From contig CAINFC010000077.1 in NCBI GenBank assembly GCA_903847975.1, positions 1 through 64,000 of the forward strand: DNA of 64,000 bases, read 5' to 3'. Positions within the stretch are counted from its first letter, which is position 1. Every line of letters starts with the position of its first letter. The translations under genes and the position numbers were made by a program. Source of the stretch: an uncultured Acidobacteriota bacterium. Its GTDB lineage: Bacteria; Acidobacteriota; UBA6911; CAINFC01. Below, piece by piece: positions 44,301 through 51,481 of the stretch. Below the pieces are notes generated by a model. The model made no database searches and was not told the origin of the DNA. It saw nothing but the letters and a program-made list of their open reading frames with translations.

Positions 44301-44569
44301 CCGGAGAGATGGACACGGACGGCCGCCTCCGCGTCCTGCACGATGATCCGCTTGCCGATTTCGTCGATGAAGGTCAACCGCCCGATGACCTGAACCGGGA
44401 AATCGCCGGCCGTTCCCGAATCCGCATCCTTGAGGATCTCTCCCAAATTGGTAATCCGGGGGCCGGCCGGAGGCGGGGCGCAGGAACCTCCCCCCAAGCA
44501 CGCCAGGAGCACCACGGCAGCCAATGAAACCGGATGGAACGCAGCTCGTAATCGGAACGTAAAATCCAT
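41399..44569 (-). CDS. sensor histidine kinase with periplasmic OB-fold array
   Basis: A 1056-residue protein. A leader ending LAAVVLLACLGG is followed by about 600 residues of repeated OB-fold units (RLTFIDEIGKRIIVQDAEAA, GIVTFLFPSRPNFFIQDSTG, QVTMPYSIPLEGFFLQDDTG), then TM near 660-685, a PAS domain (RHYRSLMENAPDVVFSCDMN), and a kinase. Phospho-acceptor His830 is in GGAAHHFNNLL; the following Asp of the usual HDFNN is His here. G1 LKDSGVGISE and G2 GQGTGLGLSTAYG complete it. No receiver domain or adjacent response regulator is present, so its partner is elsewhere. OB folds may sense a saccharide or peptide. Confidence 0.88.
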   Translation of the reverse strand: MDFTFRLRAAFHPVSLAAVVLLACLGGGSCAPPPAGPRITNLGEILKDADSGTAGDFPVQVIGRLTFIDEIGKRIIVQDAEAAVRVHLSGRVPFLRPGQKVAVTGFLSHETVRPALAGMKVEVVDSAIEFPVARPLASLDLETDRDDYRWVELEGEWQKAYVNAAGRDILELETSQGPVQVACFSNQRNSGTYAPGTRLQLTGVWHPVRSLQGERLRTEIWLVDWSSIRSPNLHPASRDDSLPRLRTVAGIRALSIQEGARGYPVSLKGIVTFLFPSRPNFFIQDSTGGVYVSIVAGNRVPGLLEEVEVEGWTVRGSFLTDIAVSKWISRGRGVQPQPGNSGIPALLDGKFRSEWVRLEGMVMSLRPATGIEGQRFSGMIALQILSEGQRLLVMVPHSETDLPHYWVGKKVQVHGVCGSIYNQRRQFSGIRVYVPDPGYLTVMESVASDSVPLQKIGQLLQVGDRGIVERWVRIRGQVTMPYSIPLEGFFLQDDTGGVLVRHSPADPLKVGEEVEVVGFPVMTDLSPVLQDSSSRSLGTSPPVFATSILAEEALRGDFHSQLVRLEGILTHQILTPFSHEMILRAGDIPFTAVLDRSPAEEAAESVRLGSLLKLTGICMVRTNENRVPESFRLLLRSPQDISVIRMASWWTSSRILGACIFSLVLAAGIFTWSVLLRKQIRRQTELIRKRERHYRSLMENAPDVVFSCDMNHRITAINQVAEKLTGYTRNELLQMSLLQLVDPADHHILDISGSHPSSGEAGNPFEIRIRTKAGAWRIMEGNLDLYFEGGKPVAKHGILRDVTERNQWQEQIREVQKLEAIGQLAGGAAHHFNNLLTVILGNSELALSKISDQDPSYKKLQAIQKAGTEASKIATHLLTFGRKRIPKGKELNVNEFITGMEDIWRSFLSRKVELILRLEQPLGLVRIDPNHFQQALTNLVVNSAYAMPDGGRLEVRTWSRSLMEVGSLEGSKEILAPGNYVLVSLKDSGVGISEEAKEHMFEPFFTTKPVGQGTGLGLSTAYGIIKQAGGTLWAQSGPGEGALFILCLPTIGPPEG

Positions 44570-44660
44570 TCGTTTATAGCACGGCTGGATAAAAGCCTGC
44601 AGAAAAACAAATCCCACATTCAATGCACTTTTCCGGCCGTCCTCCCGGGACGGCTGTGAA

Positions 44661-44690
44661 ATTATACACAGATACGGTTCGCAAAAGTAA
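44661..44690 (-). promoter_or_regulatory. candidate promoter for the OB-fold kinase
   Basis: On the minus strand TATAAT (44666-44661) is preceded 18 bp away by TTACTT (44690-44685). The -10 is perfect but the -35 is weak. A GCCGTCC/GGACGGC hairpin lies in the leader. Confidence 0.35.
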
Positions 44691-44868
44691 GTTAGAAAAC
44701 AGGCGGGAAGACCACCCACCTTGTGGATCCGCCCCGAATTCGAAAAACGGAGTAAAATTACTGCCGCCTGCGCCCGCGCAGGATAGCCGCACCCCGGGCA
44801 AGCAACCCCGAGGGCCAGCGCCAGCCCAGGGGGAGGACAGGGGATTCGAATTGCTTAAGGGAGGTTCC

Positions 44869-46239
44869 ATGATCGAAAATCGCCGGACTTTTTTGCAGAC
44901 CGCCGGGTTGACTCTTGCGGCTCCCTTCGGGCCGTCCGCGCAGGTTCGGGCCCGGCCCAACATCCTGTTTCTATTCCCCGACGAGTTGCGCGCCGACTGG
45001 GTGGAGCCCAGCCGCCTCCCGGTGCGCACCCCGAACCTGAAGCGCCTGTCGGACCAAGGCGTGCGGTTCACGCGGGCCGTCACCCCCTCGCCCTTGTGCG
45101 CCCCGGCCCGCGCCTGCCTGGCACTGGGGAAGGAATACGACCGCTGCGGTGTGCCGGGAAATAACGTCAACCTGCCCTCCGGTCAGACCACCTTTTACCA
45201 GCTGCTGCGAAGCGCCGGTTACCACGTCATGGGATGCGGGAAATTCGACCTGCACAAGCCGGACCGGGACTGGGGAACGGACGGCAGGAAATGGATTGCA
45301 GACTGGGGCTTTTCCGACGGGATCAACAGCGAGGGCAAATCCGACGCCACCCTTTCGTTTCAGAGGATGGGCCGGCCGATGGGTCCCTACCTGGCTTACC
45401 TGCAGTCCAAAGGGCTCCTGAAGACCCATGTGGACGATTTCGGGCGGCGAAAAGGGCACAACGCCACCTTTCCCACACCGCTGTCGGATGAGGATTACTG
45501 CGACAACTGGATTGCGCGAAACGGGCTGCAGCTCCTCGACCGGGCCCCCTCGGGCCAGCCGTGGTTTCTGCAGGTCAACTTCAACGGACCCCATCCGCCC
45601 TGGGACATCACCCGGAAAATGGAAAAGGCCTGGCGCGGAACCGCCTTCCCTCCGCCGGACGGATCCGGAGAATACAGCGCGGAGGAACACAACCGGATCC
45701 GCCAGAACTATGCCGCCATGATCGAGAATATCGACCGGGCAGCAGGCCGTTTCCTGGAAAAGCTGAAAGCGCGCGGAGAGCTGGACAACACCCTGGTGGT
45801 GTTCAGCAGCGACCACGGTGAAATGCTCGGCGATCATAACCGCTGGGGCAAAACGTTTCCGCACCAGCCATCCGTGGGCATTCCCCTGGTCTTCTGGGGA
45901 GCCGGGGTTCGGAGCGGGGTGGTCTGTCCGCAGCCAAGTACCAGCCTGGATCTCACCGCCACCTTCCTGGATTACGCCGGCCTGCCGCGGCCTGCCGAAA
46001 TGGACAGTCGCTCGCTGCGCCCTTTTCTGCAGGAAGGCAAGTCGGACGGCTTGCGCTCCCATGTACTTTCCGGCCTGGGAAAATGGCGCCTGGCCATGGA
46101 CCAGCGCTACAAATATATCCGCGGTTTCGAAGCGGAACCTCTGCTTTTCGATCACCAGAACGATCCTCTGGAGAACAGCAACCTTGCCGCGGCCAATCCG
46201 GAAGCAGCCTCGCGTCTGGCGCGGCTGTTGCCGGCCTAG
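44869..46239 (+). CDS. sulfatase (formylglycine-dependent), exported
   Basis: A 456-residue type I sulfatase. The Tat-like leader is NRRTFLQTAGLTLAAPFG. Metal-site residues appear in RPNILFLFPDELRADW, and Cys77 in PLCAPARACLALGK is the C-x-P-x-R site that must be converted to formylglycine by a sulfatase-modifying enzyme encoded elsewhere. FSSDHGEMLGDHNRWGK is the second metal motif. The ATG at 44869 follows AAGGGAGG at good distance, while a longer frame upstream lacks it. It probably desulfates sulfated polysaccharide or an aryl sulfate. Confidence 0.92.
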   Translation: MIENRRTFLQTAGLTLAAPFGPSAQVRARPNILFLFPDELRADWVEPSRLPVRTPNLKRLSDQGVRFTRAVTPSPLCAPARACLALGKEYDRCGVPGNNVNLPSGQTTFYQLLRSAGYHVMGCGKFDLHKPDRDWGTDGRKWIADWGFSDGINSEGKSDATLSFQRMGRPMGPYLAYLQSKGLLKTHVDDFGRRKGHNATFPTPLSDEDYCDNWIARNGLQLLDRAPSGQPWFLQVNFNGPHPPWDITRKMEKAWRGTAFPPPDGSGEYSAEEHNRIRQNYAAMIENIDRAAGRFLEKLKARGELDNTLVVFSSDHGEMLGDHNRWGKTFPHQPSVGIPLVFWGAGVRSGVVCPQPSTSLDLTATFLDYAGLPRPAEMDSRSLRPFLQEGKSDGLRSHVLSGLGKWRLAMDQRYKYIRGFEAEPLLFDHQNDPLENSNLAAANPEAASRLARLLPA

Positions 46240-46288
46240 GAGCCCGTGTTTCTTCCGCAGGACAAAGATTAAGGAAACGTATTTTCCC

Positions 46289-47725
46289 ATGACAGGCTTT
46301 TTCCCGGATGATCCGGCCTCGCTGGAATTTTCTGCCGAACAGATGCAGGAGCTCGGAGACGCCGCGCTCCGCCGGGTGATCGAACACATCGCTTCCCTGC
46401 CGCAACAGCCAGCCTGCGGCCAGGTGCAAGCGGAAGAATTCTGCCGCTCGCTGCGCGAGCCGCCGCCCATGGAACCGGCACCGCTGGAACCCTTGCTGGA
46501 CCTGCTCTTCCGGGAGTGCATTCCCCGGTCCTACACCGCGGCCGCCCCGGGCTATATGGCTTTCATCCCGGGTGGCGGAGTTTTCCCGGCCGCCCTGGCG
46601 GACCTGATTTCGGATTCTGCCAACCGCTATACGGGAATCTGGTCGGTAGCCCCGGCGCTGGTCCAGCTGGAGGCCAACGTGCTGGAGTGGTTCCGCGATT
46701 GGATGCAGTTTCCGCCGGAGGCCCGGGGGCTGCTCACCTCCGGCGGTTCGATGGCTGCGTTTAATGCCGTTCTATGCGCCCGGGAAAAGCTCCTGGGAAC
46801 CGAAATCCGCCGGGGAACAATGTACGCCTCTTCTCAGGTGCATCACTCGGTTCTGAAATCCGCACGCCTGGCAGGCATTTTCCCGGACCGGATCCGGACC
46901 ATTCCGGTGGACGGGCAATTCCGCATGCGGCCGGACCGGCTCGAAGAGGCCATCCGGCAGGACCTTGAAGCCGGCTGGAAGCCCTTCCTGGCGATCAGCA
47001 GCGCCGGAACCACCAATACCGGGGCGATCGACCCCCTGGAGGAAATCGCCGCCATCAGCGCGCAGCACGGGCTCTGGCACCATGTCGACGGAGCCTATGG
47101 CGCCTTCTTCCATGCCTGCGAGGAACTCCGGCCTCTGCTGCGCGGTCTTCCCCTGGCCGACTCGCTCACCCTGGATCCCCACAAGGGATTATTTCTGCCC
47201 TACGGAACCGGCGCGCTGCTGGTGAGGGACGGTGCCGCCTTGCGGGCCACCCACGCCACTTTCGCGGACTATTTGCCGCCCATGCCTCCCGGAGAGGAAT
47301 TCTACGATCCCAGCCGGCACGGGCCGGATCTTTCGCGAGGCTTTCCGGGCCTGCGCGTCTGGCTCTGCATCAAGCTCTTTGGAGCCAGGCGCATCCAGGC
47401 GGCCATCGCCGAAAAGAGGCAGCTGGCTCTGTATGCCGCCGACCGGCTCGGCTCCACGCCGGGCATCGTCCTGGCGGCTCCTCCCCGGCTTTCTCTCTTT
47501 GCCTTTTATCTTTCCCGGCCCGGCGCCACCAAAGAGTGGGAAAACCAGGCCACGCGCCGCCTGATGGACCAGGTGATCGCCCGGGGGAAAATCATGCTTT
47601 CCGGCTGCCGGGTAGACGACCGTTATCTGGCGCGGATCTGCGTGCTCAGCTTTCGCAACCGCCGGGAACAGATCGAACTGTGCGTGCAGCAGATCCGGGA
47701 GGAAAGCGAAAAAATCCTTTCCTGA
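46289..47725 (+). CDS. PLP-dependent group II decarboxylase (aromatic amino acid type)
   Basis: A 478-residue fold-type I enzyme resembling aromatic-L-amino-acid or tyrosine decarboxylases. TSGGSMAAFNAVLCAR holds the phosphate-binding loop, SAGTTNTGAIDPLEEI and WHHVDGAYGAF carry the Asp that contacts the pyridine, and the PLP lysine is in LTLDPHKGLFLPYGTG. The ATG at 46289 is chosen because MTGFFPDDPASLEF matches the family N-terminus; AAGGAAACG precedes it. It follows the sulfatase by 49 bp, but no functional link between the two is clear. The amine product is unknown. Confidence 0.87.
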   Translation: MTGFFPDDPASLEFSAEQMQELGDAALRRVIEHIASLPQQPACGQVQAEEFCRSLREPPPMEPAPLEPLLDLLFRECIPRSYTAAAPGYMAFIPGGGVFPAALADLISDSANRYTGIWSVAPALVQLEANVLEWFRDWMQFPPEARGLLTSGGSMAAFNAVLCAREKLLGTEIRRGTMYASSQVHHSVLKSARLAGIFPDRIRTIPVDGQFRMRPDRLEEAIRQDLEAGWKPFLAISSAGTTNTGAIDPLEEIAAISAQHGLWHHVDGAYGAFFHACEELRPLLRGLPLADSLTLDPHKGLFLPYGTGALLVRDGAALRATHATFADYLPPMPPGEEFYDPSRHGPDLSRGFPGLRVWLCIKLFGARRIQAAIAEKRQLALYAADRLGSTPGIVLAAPPRLSLFAFYLSRPGATKEWENQATRRLMDQVIARGKIMLSGCRVDDRYLARICVLSFRNRREQIELCVQQIREESEKILS

Positions 47726-47770
47726 TGGCCCGGCCATAAGTCCCTCTCCCCATCCGACATGTGGTTATTC

Positions 47771-47873
47771 CTTCTTTCTTCCTTCCTTCCTTCCTTCCTT
47801 CCTGGTCTTCCCGTCTTCCTGTGAAATGATTGGACTTACAGGAAGAAAGGAAGAGCGGGAAGAAAGGCGGAAG
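47771..47873. repeat. purine/pyrimidine hairpin element, copy D
   Basis: The left arm holds (TTCC)6 at 47779-47802 then TGGTCTTCCCGTCTTCC; the right arm is CAGGAAGAAAGGAAGAG then CGGGAAGAAAGGCGG. It starts 45 bp after the decarboxylase stop, between convergent genes. Confidence 0.8.
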
Positions 47874-47925
47874 GGCCTGCCGCCCGGAGACGGGTACTTT
47901 TGCCGCTTTGCCCTTCCTGATTGAA

Positions 47926-48195
47926 AAAAATTTCGTTATGTTCTGCCGTCCCGATGGGACTTGGGTGTGCGCCGAACGGCGCGAAATAGCGGATATCGTG
48001 CCGCAATGCTCCGCCACGGCCTGCCGGGAACCCGCAAACCGGCACAGGAGTGTTATTCCGAGGCAAAAGGCCCGTAAGGGATACCATACTCCCTTCCTAC
48101 CTGTGATCCAGAGTTTCTGTTATGTTCCCGCGTCGTCCTTGGAAGGCAAATGCCACCGGGCGTTCATGGGCTCTATCCCCGCAATAACATTCCAC
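47926..48195. repeat. degenerate palindromic repeat cluster
   Basis: The rest of the 508 bp between the decarboxylase and the kinase holds short hairpins rather than a gene: GTCCC-GAT-GGGAC (47948-47960), GCGCCG-AA-CGGCGC (47969-47982), and two similar units starting GTTATGTTC near 47935 and 48119. An inverted ATAACATTCC is near 48186. It resembles the unit structure of the element at 15319-15541. Confidence 0.5.
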
Positions 48196-48233
48196 AGCGA
48201 TTCGCTCCTGGCATCGAAAACCTTTTTGCGGAT

Positions 48234-50795
48234 TCATTTCAACCCCTTGACGAGGTGGAGCTCATCGAGCGCCTGCAGATAATTAAAGATACAACTCCGA
48301 CCGTCCGCGGAAACCAGCACGGCATGGCTTTCCTTTCCTGCAGGATCAGGGGGTATGGACTCCCAGACGAGCCGGCGCGCCCCTTTCCTGGGCTCGATCT
48401 CAAAGACCTGCATGTGAAGTTTGCCTGTGTTACAGGCGAAGATCGTACCCGCCCGGCTCAGCTGCACGATGTCCTCACCCGGCAAGAGGCCTTGGATCGG
48501 GTAGGGAGGGGAGCCGTCCAGAGAATAAATGCCGTAGCCGTCCCCCATTTCCTTCCAGAAGGAATGCCCGTTCGGTGACCGGCTCCGATCCTGCTCTTCG
48601 GCAGTAGCGGGACGCGGTTTCGTTCCCTTCAGGTCGGTGATCCAGCAGTGTGCGGATTGTGAAGGCTCGTTCCCCATAAACCAGACGGTTCGCCCGTCGG
48701 GCATCAGTCCGGCTTCCTGGATCTGAAAGCCAGGCAGGACGATTTCCGCCGGCTCCCCGGGCCCGACCGGGTAAATGAGCACGGCTGGTGGCTCCATCCG
48801 CGAAAGAATTACCCGGTCCCCGCCGGGCGAGAAGCGCGACCAGGCCTGGGTCGTCGCCAGGAGCCGGATGGGAGGGGCACCGCTGGTTTCTCTCAAATAA
48901 TGAACCTGTTCTCCTGGCGATTCCTCGCTGAAGAGGATCCACCGGCCGTCGGGGGAGAGATCGGTCACGCTGGTAAAAGAAAGCCAGGACAGGTCACGAG
49001 GGGTGGGGTCCGAAGGGCCTATGAAGAAGTTATATTGTCGTTGTTGTGAAAAGTTGACGAGGGTCCGCCCGTCCGGAGCGACATCGTACAGCCATGGCAT
49101 CAGGGGCGAGCGCATCAGGAGGCGGAGGCGTCCGTCCAGGGTTCCGGCGAAAACGCCGAACTGGTTTTCTTTGTCGAAGGTCTGGGCGGCGAACCAAACC
49201 TCGTCGCCTTTCGGGGACCAGGCCACTCCCATGAGGCTCGGGAACGGGCCGGCGATGGTTTTCAATTCGCCCTCCCTATCCACAACCTTGACGTAGCCTC
49301 CGATGGAATATTCCACGGGAGTGTCCAGAAAAACAACCCTGTTTCCGGAAGGGGAAATACGGATATTCCAAGCATAGGAGCCGGCTATCCGGGCAAGCAC
49401 TTTCCCTATCGGGTATTCCAGCCGATACCCGGTGGTTGCCTGGCGCAATATGGCTATCGCCTTCCCCCCGGGTGAAAAGTCCATGGCGCCGACCCGTTCC
49501 TGGAGGGGTCTTGGCGTCCCTCCGGAGAATGGAACCGTGGCGAGTGTGGGGACGGTAACGGCCGGCGAGTAGCCTGGCCGCAGCCTGAGAGCCAGCTCGC
49601 CGGAGGGGGAAATCCCCATGAGCGCGCAATTGGAGTACCCGAGAGACCGGGACTCGGGGCTATCGAGACGTATGCTGAAGACCTCCGGGGGTTTCCCCTC
49701 CCATCTGGCGTGGTAAACAACCGTCTGCCCATCAGGAAGGAAGCGTGCATTGCCGACCCCACCCCGGCGGAAGGTGAGGCGTTGAAAGGAGAGTTCCAAC
49801 AGCTCTTTGGAACGATACCCGGCCAGATAGGCTGCCATGGAGATTCCGAGAACAACAAGCAGCGCCGCCAGGCTCCAAAAGATCTTTCGCCCAAGGCCCT
49901 CATTCCTGGTCCTGCCGGGCGTGCCCGTTCCCGTCTTTGCAATGCCGCTGACCGAGGTGCAGGAGCGCAAGGCGAAAGCCAGATCGCTGGCCGATTGAAA
50001 GCGTTCCTGCGGGCTCTTGGCCAGACACCGTGCTGTCAGCCGGTCCATCTCCGGTGGGAGGCCCGGAACAGCGAGCGACGGCTCCGGTACCGGTTCCTTC
50101 AGGATAGCCCACAAGGTTTCTGTCGGAGTGTCTTTCTTGAAGGCCTTCTCCCCGGTCAGCAATTCGTAAAGAAGGCACCCCAAGGCGAAAATATCTGACC
50201 TGGCGTCCGTCTCCTCCCCCCGCACCTGCTCCGGGGCCATATACCCCACCGTCCCCATCACCGTTCCCGGGCTTGTTCCTCCGCGAGTGCCCGGGTCGGT
50301 TTGATCGTCTTTCATGCGGGTGTACAATTTGGCCAGGCCGAAGTCCAGGATCTTGACCTGCCCGTCCTTGCATAAGAATATGTTCTCGGGTTTCAGATCC
50401 CGATGGACAATCCCTTTTCCGTGGGCGGCCGCCAGCCCATCGGCGATGGAAGCGGTGGTCTCCACCGCTTTGCGCCAGGCGAGGCGCTCACGCCCCAGCC
50501 GTTCGCGGAGGGTCTCTCCCTCCAGGAGCTCGGTAACGACATAGGCTGTCCCGCCCTCCTTGCCGAAATCGTAAATGGAAAGGATGTTGGGATGCGAGAG
50601 GGCCGCCAGTATTTTCGCCTCTCGTTCAAACCGGGAAAGGGCATCGGCATGATCGGAGAACTCGGAGGGAAGGACCTTGATCGCGACGTCCCGGCCCAGC
50701 TTTGCATCACGAGCCCGGTACACCTCTCCCATGCCGCCGGCGCCAAGCTTGCACAGAATTTCATACGACCCCAGGCGGATACCGATTTTCAGCAT
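48234..50795 (-). CDS. Ser/Thr protein kinase fused to a TolB-like beta-propeller
   Basis: An 853-residue transmembrane kinase typical of Acidobacteriota. The Hanks kinase (1-290) has the P-loop GAGGMGEVYRA at 18-28, Lys40 in VAIKVL, catalytic HRDLKPEN, DFGLAK and MAPEQ. A TM segment (SLAALLVVLGISMAAYLAGY) follows near 315-337. The C-terminal ~500 residues form a WD40/TolB-like propeller with repeats such as ARFLPDGQTVVYHARW and FSPGGDRVILSRM, presumably an extracellular sensor or binding scaffold. ATG at 50795 fits the family's usual MxxGxRLGxYEI start; a longer frame is unlike it. Targets are unknown. Confidence 0.92.
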   Translation of the reverse strand: MLKIGIRLGSYEILCKLGAGGMGEVYRARDAKLGRDVAIKVLPSEFSDHADALSRFEREAKILAALSHPNILSIYDFGKEGGTAYVVTELLEGETLRERLGRERLAWRKAVETTASIADGLAAAHGKGIVHRDLKPENIFLCKDGQVKILDFGLAKLYTRMKDDQTDPGTRGGTSPGTVMGTVGYMAPEQVRGEETDARSDIFALGCLLYELLTGEKAFKKDTPTETLWAILKEPVPEPSLAVPGLPPEMDRLTARCLAKSPQERFQSASDLAFALRSCTSVSGIAKTGTGTPGRTRNEGLGRKIFWSLAALLVVLGISMAAYLAGYRSKELLELSFQRLTFRRGGVGNARFLPDGQTVVYHARWEGKPPEVFSIRLDSPESRSLGYSNCALMGISPSGELALRLRPGYSPAVTVPTLATVPFSGGTPRPLQERVGAMDFSPGGKAIAILRQATTGYRLEYPIGKVLARIAGSYAWNIRISPSGNRVVFLDTPVEYSIGGYVKVVDREGELKTIAGPFPSLMGVAWSPKGDEVWFAAQTFDKENQFGVFAGTLDGRLRLLMRSPLMPWLYDVAPDGRTLVNFSQQRQYNFFIGPSDPTPRDLSWLSFTSVTDLSPDGRWILFSEESPGEQVHYLRETSGAPPIRLLATTQAWSRFSPGGDRVILSRMEPPAVLIYPVGPGEPAEIVLPGFQIQEAGLMPDGRTVWFMGNEPSQSAHCWITDLKGTKPRPATAEEQDRSRSPNGHSFWKEMGDGYGIYSLDGSPPYPIQGLLPGEDIVQLSRAGTIFACNTGKLHMQVFEIEPRKGARRLVWESIPPDPAGKESHAVLVSADGRSCIFNYLQALDELHLVKGLK

Positions 50796-51368
50796 GGGAT
50801 TGTCATCCAGGTAGGCCCGAAAAGGGGAAGATTTTCCGTTCCGGATGCGTCGACCTTTGACAGGAGAATTTCGACGGCTCCAAACACCAAAGCCCACTTG
50901 CCCTCATTCTTGCTTCCGGGAAAGCACCCGGTATGGGATGGAGTGCAATTTCCACAGCACGAAAAGCGGGATTCCCATAGGAATATCATCTATTTGAACC
51001 GGGACGGACCCTCGGCGCCTCTTGCGATTTGGGTTAGTGGCTCATTTTGGAATCTCCTCAAGCCTGAGAATCATTATACGCCAACCCGTATGGCCTCCAT
51101 AATATTTATCGTGAAAAAATCAAATACCAATACAGCCTGTCCAGGCCTTACCCAGCCGTGGATTTCAAGTAAGGAAAAGAAAAACACAAATAATCCAAGG
51201 CAGGAAGAAGGATGGGGAAACCCGGCGGCAACGGAATCAATACCCTGTGTGGCCAATAGATTTTTAAAATTTGCGTGAGACTTTTTTTACAGCTCCATCC
51301 TTTTCTGATTTGTCGCAAAAGGCTCATGTCCGGCTCTTCCATCCCGATGGGACCTGTTCTGCGCCGGC

Positions 51369-51393
51369 CTTTCGCTTTTCTTCCCGTCCCTCC
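51369..51393 (-). repeat. purine/pyrimidine hairpin element, fragment F
   Basis: CTTTCGCTTTTCTTCCCGTC continuing TC is nearly the exact complement of the right arms of copies B and C (the GGGAAGAAAAGCGAAAG part). Only one arm is recognisable, so this is a decayed copy. Confidence 0.55.
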
Positions 51394-51424
51394 GGCTCCT
51401 GCTGTAAGATCTTCCTGTTTCCGA

Positions 51425-51433
51425 TGATATAAT
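51425..51433 (+). promoter_or_regulatory. extended -10 promoter of the amidohydrolase operon
   Basis: TGATATAAT combines a TGn extension with a perfect TATAAT (51428-51433); there is no good -35 at 17 bp, as expected of extended -10 promoters. The start would be near 51440, 42 bases before the first gene. Confidence 0.5.
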
Positions 51434-51481
51434 CTGCGCGAATCGGCCCGCCGCTCAAAGGCGTGGCCAGGGAGGGTATCC

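Larger units (their letters stand above)
50796..51481. other. non-coding divergent region
   Basis: The 686 bp between the kinase and amidohydrolase starts have no convincing gene. It contains AT-rich DNA around 51060-51300, a GTCCC-like palindrome TCCCGATGGGA near 51342, a fragment of the hairpin element (51369-51393) and the amidohydrolase promoter (51425-51433). Confidence 0.5.

Noticed and set aside
47779-47802. CRISPR-like short repeats
   Set aside because: The TTCC units are 4 bp and tandem with no spacers; no repeat-spacer array or cas gene exists in the window.
48234-50795. Classical WD40 or secreted peptidase after the kinase
   Set aside because: The C-terminal half has propeller-type repeats (SPDG/SPGG) but no peptidase motif such as the Ser of S9 peptidases.
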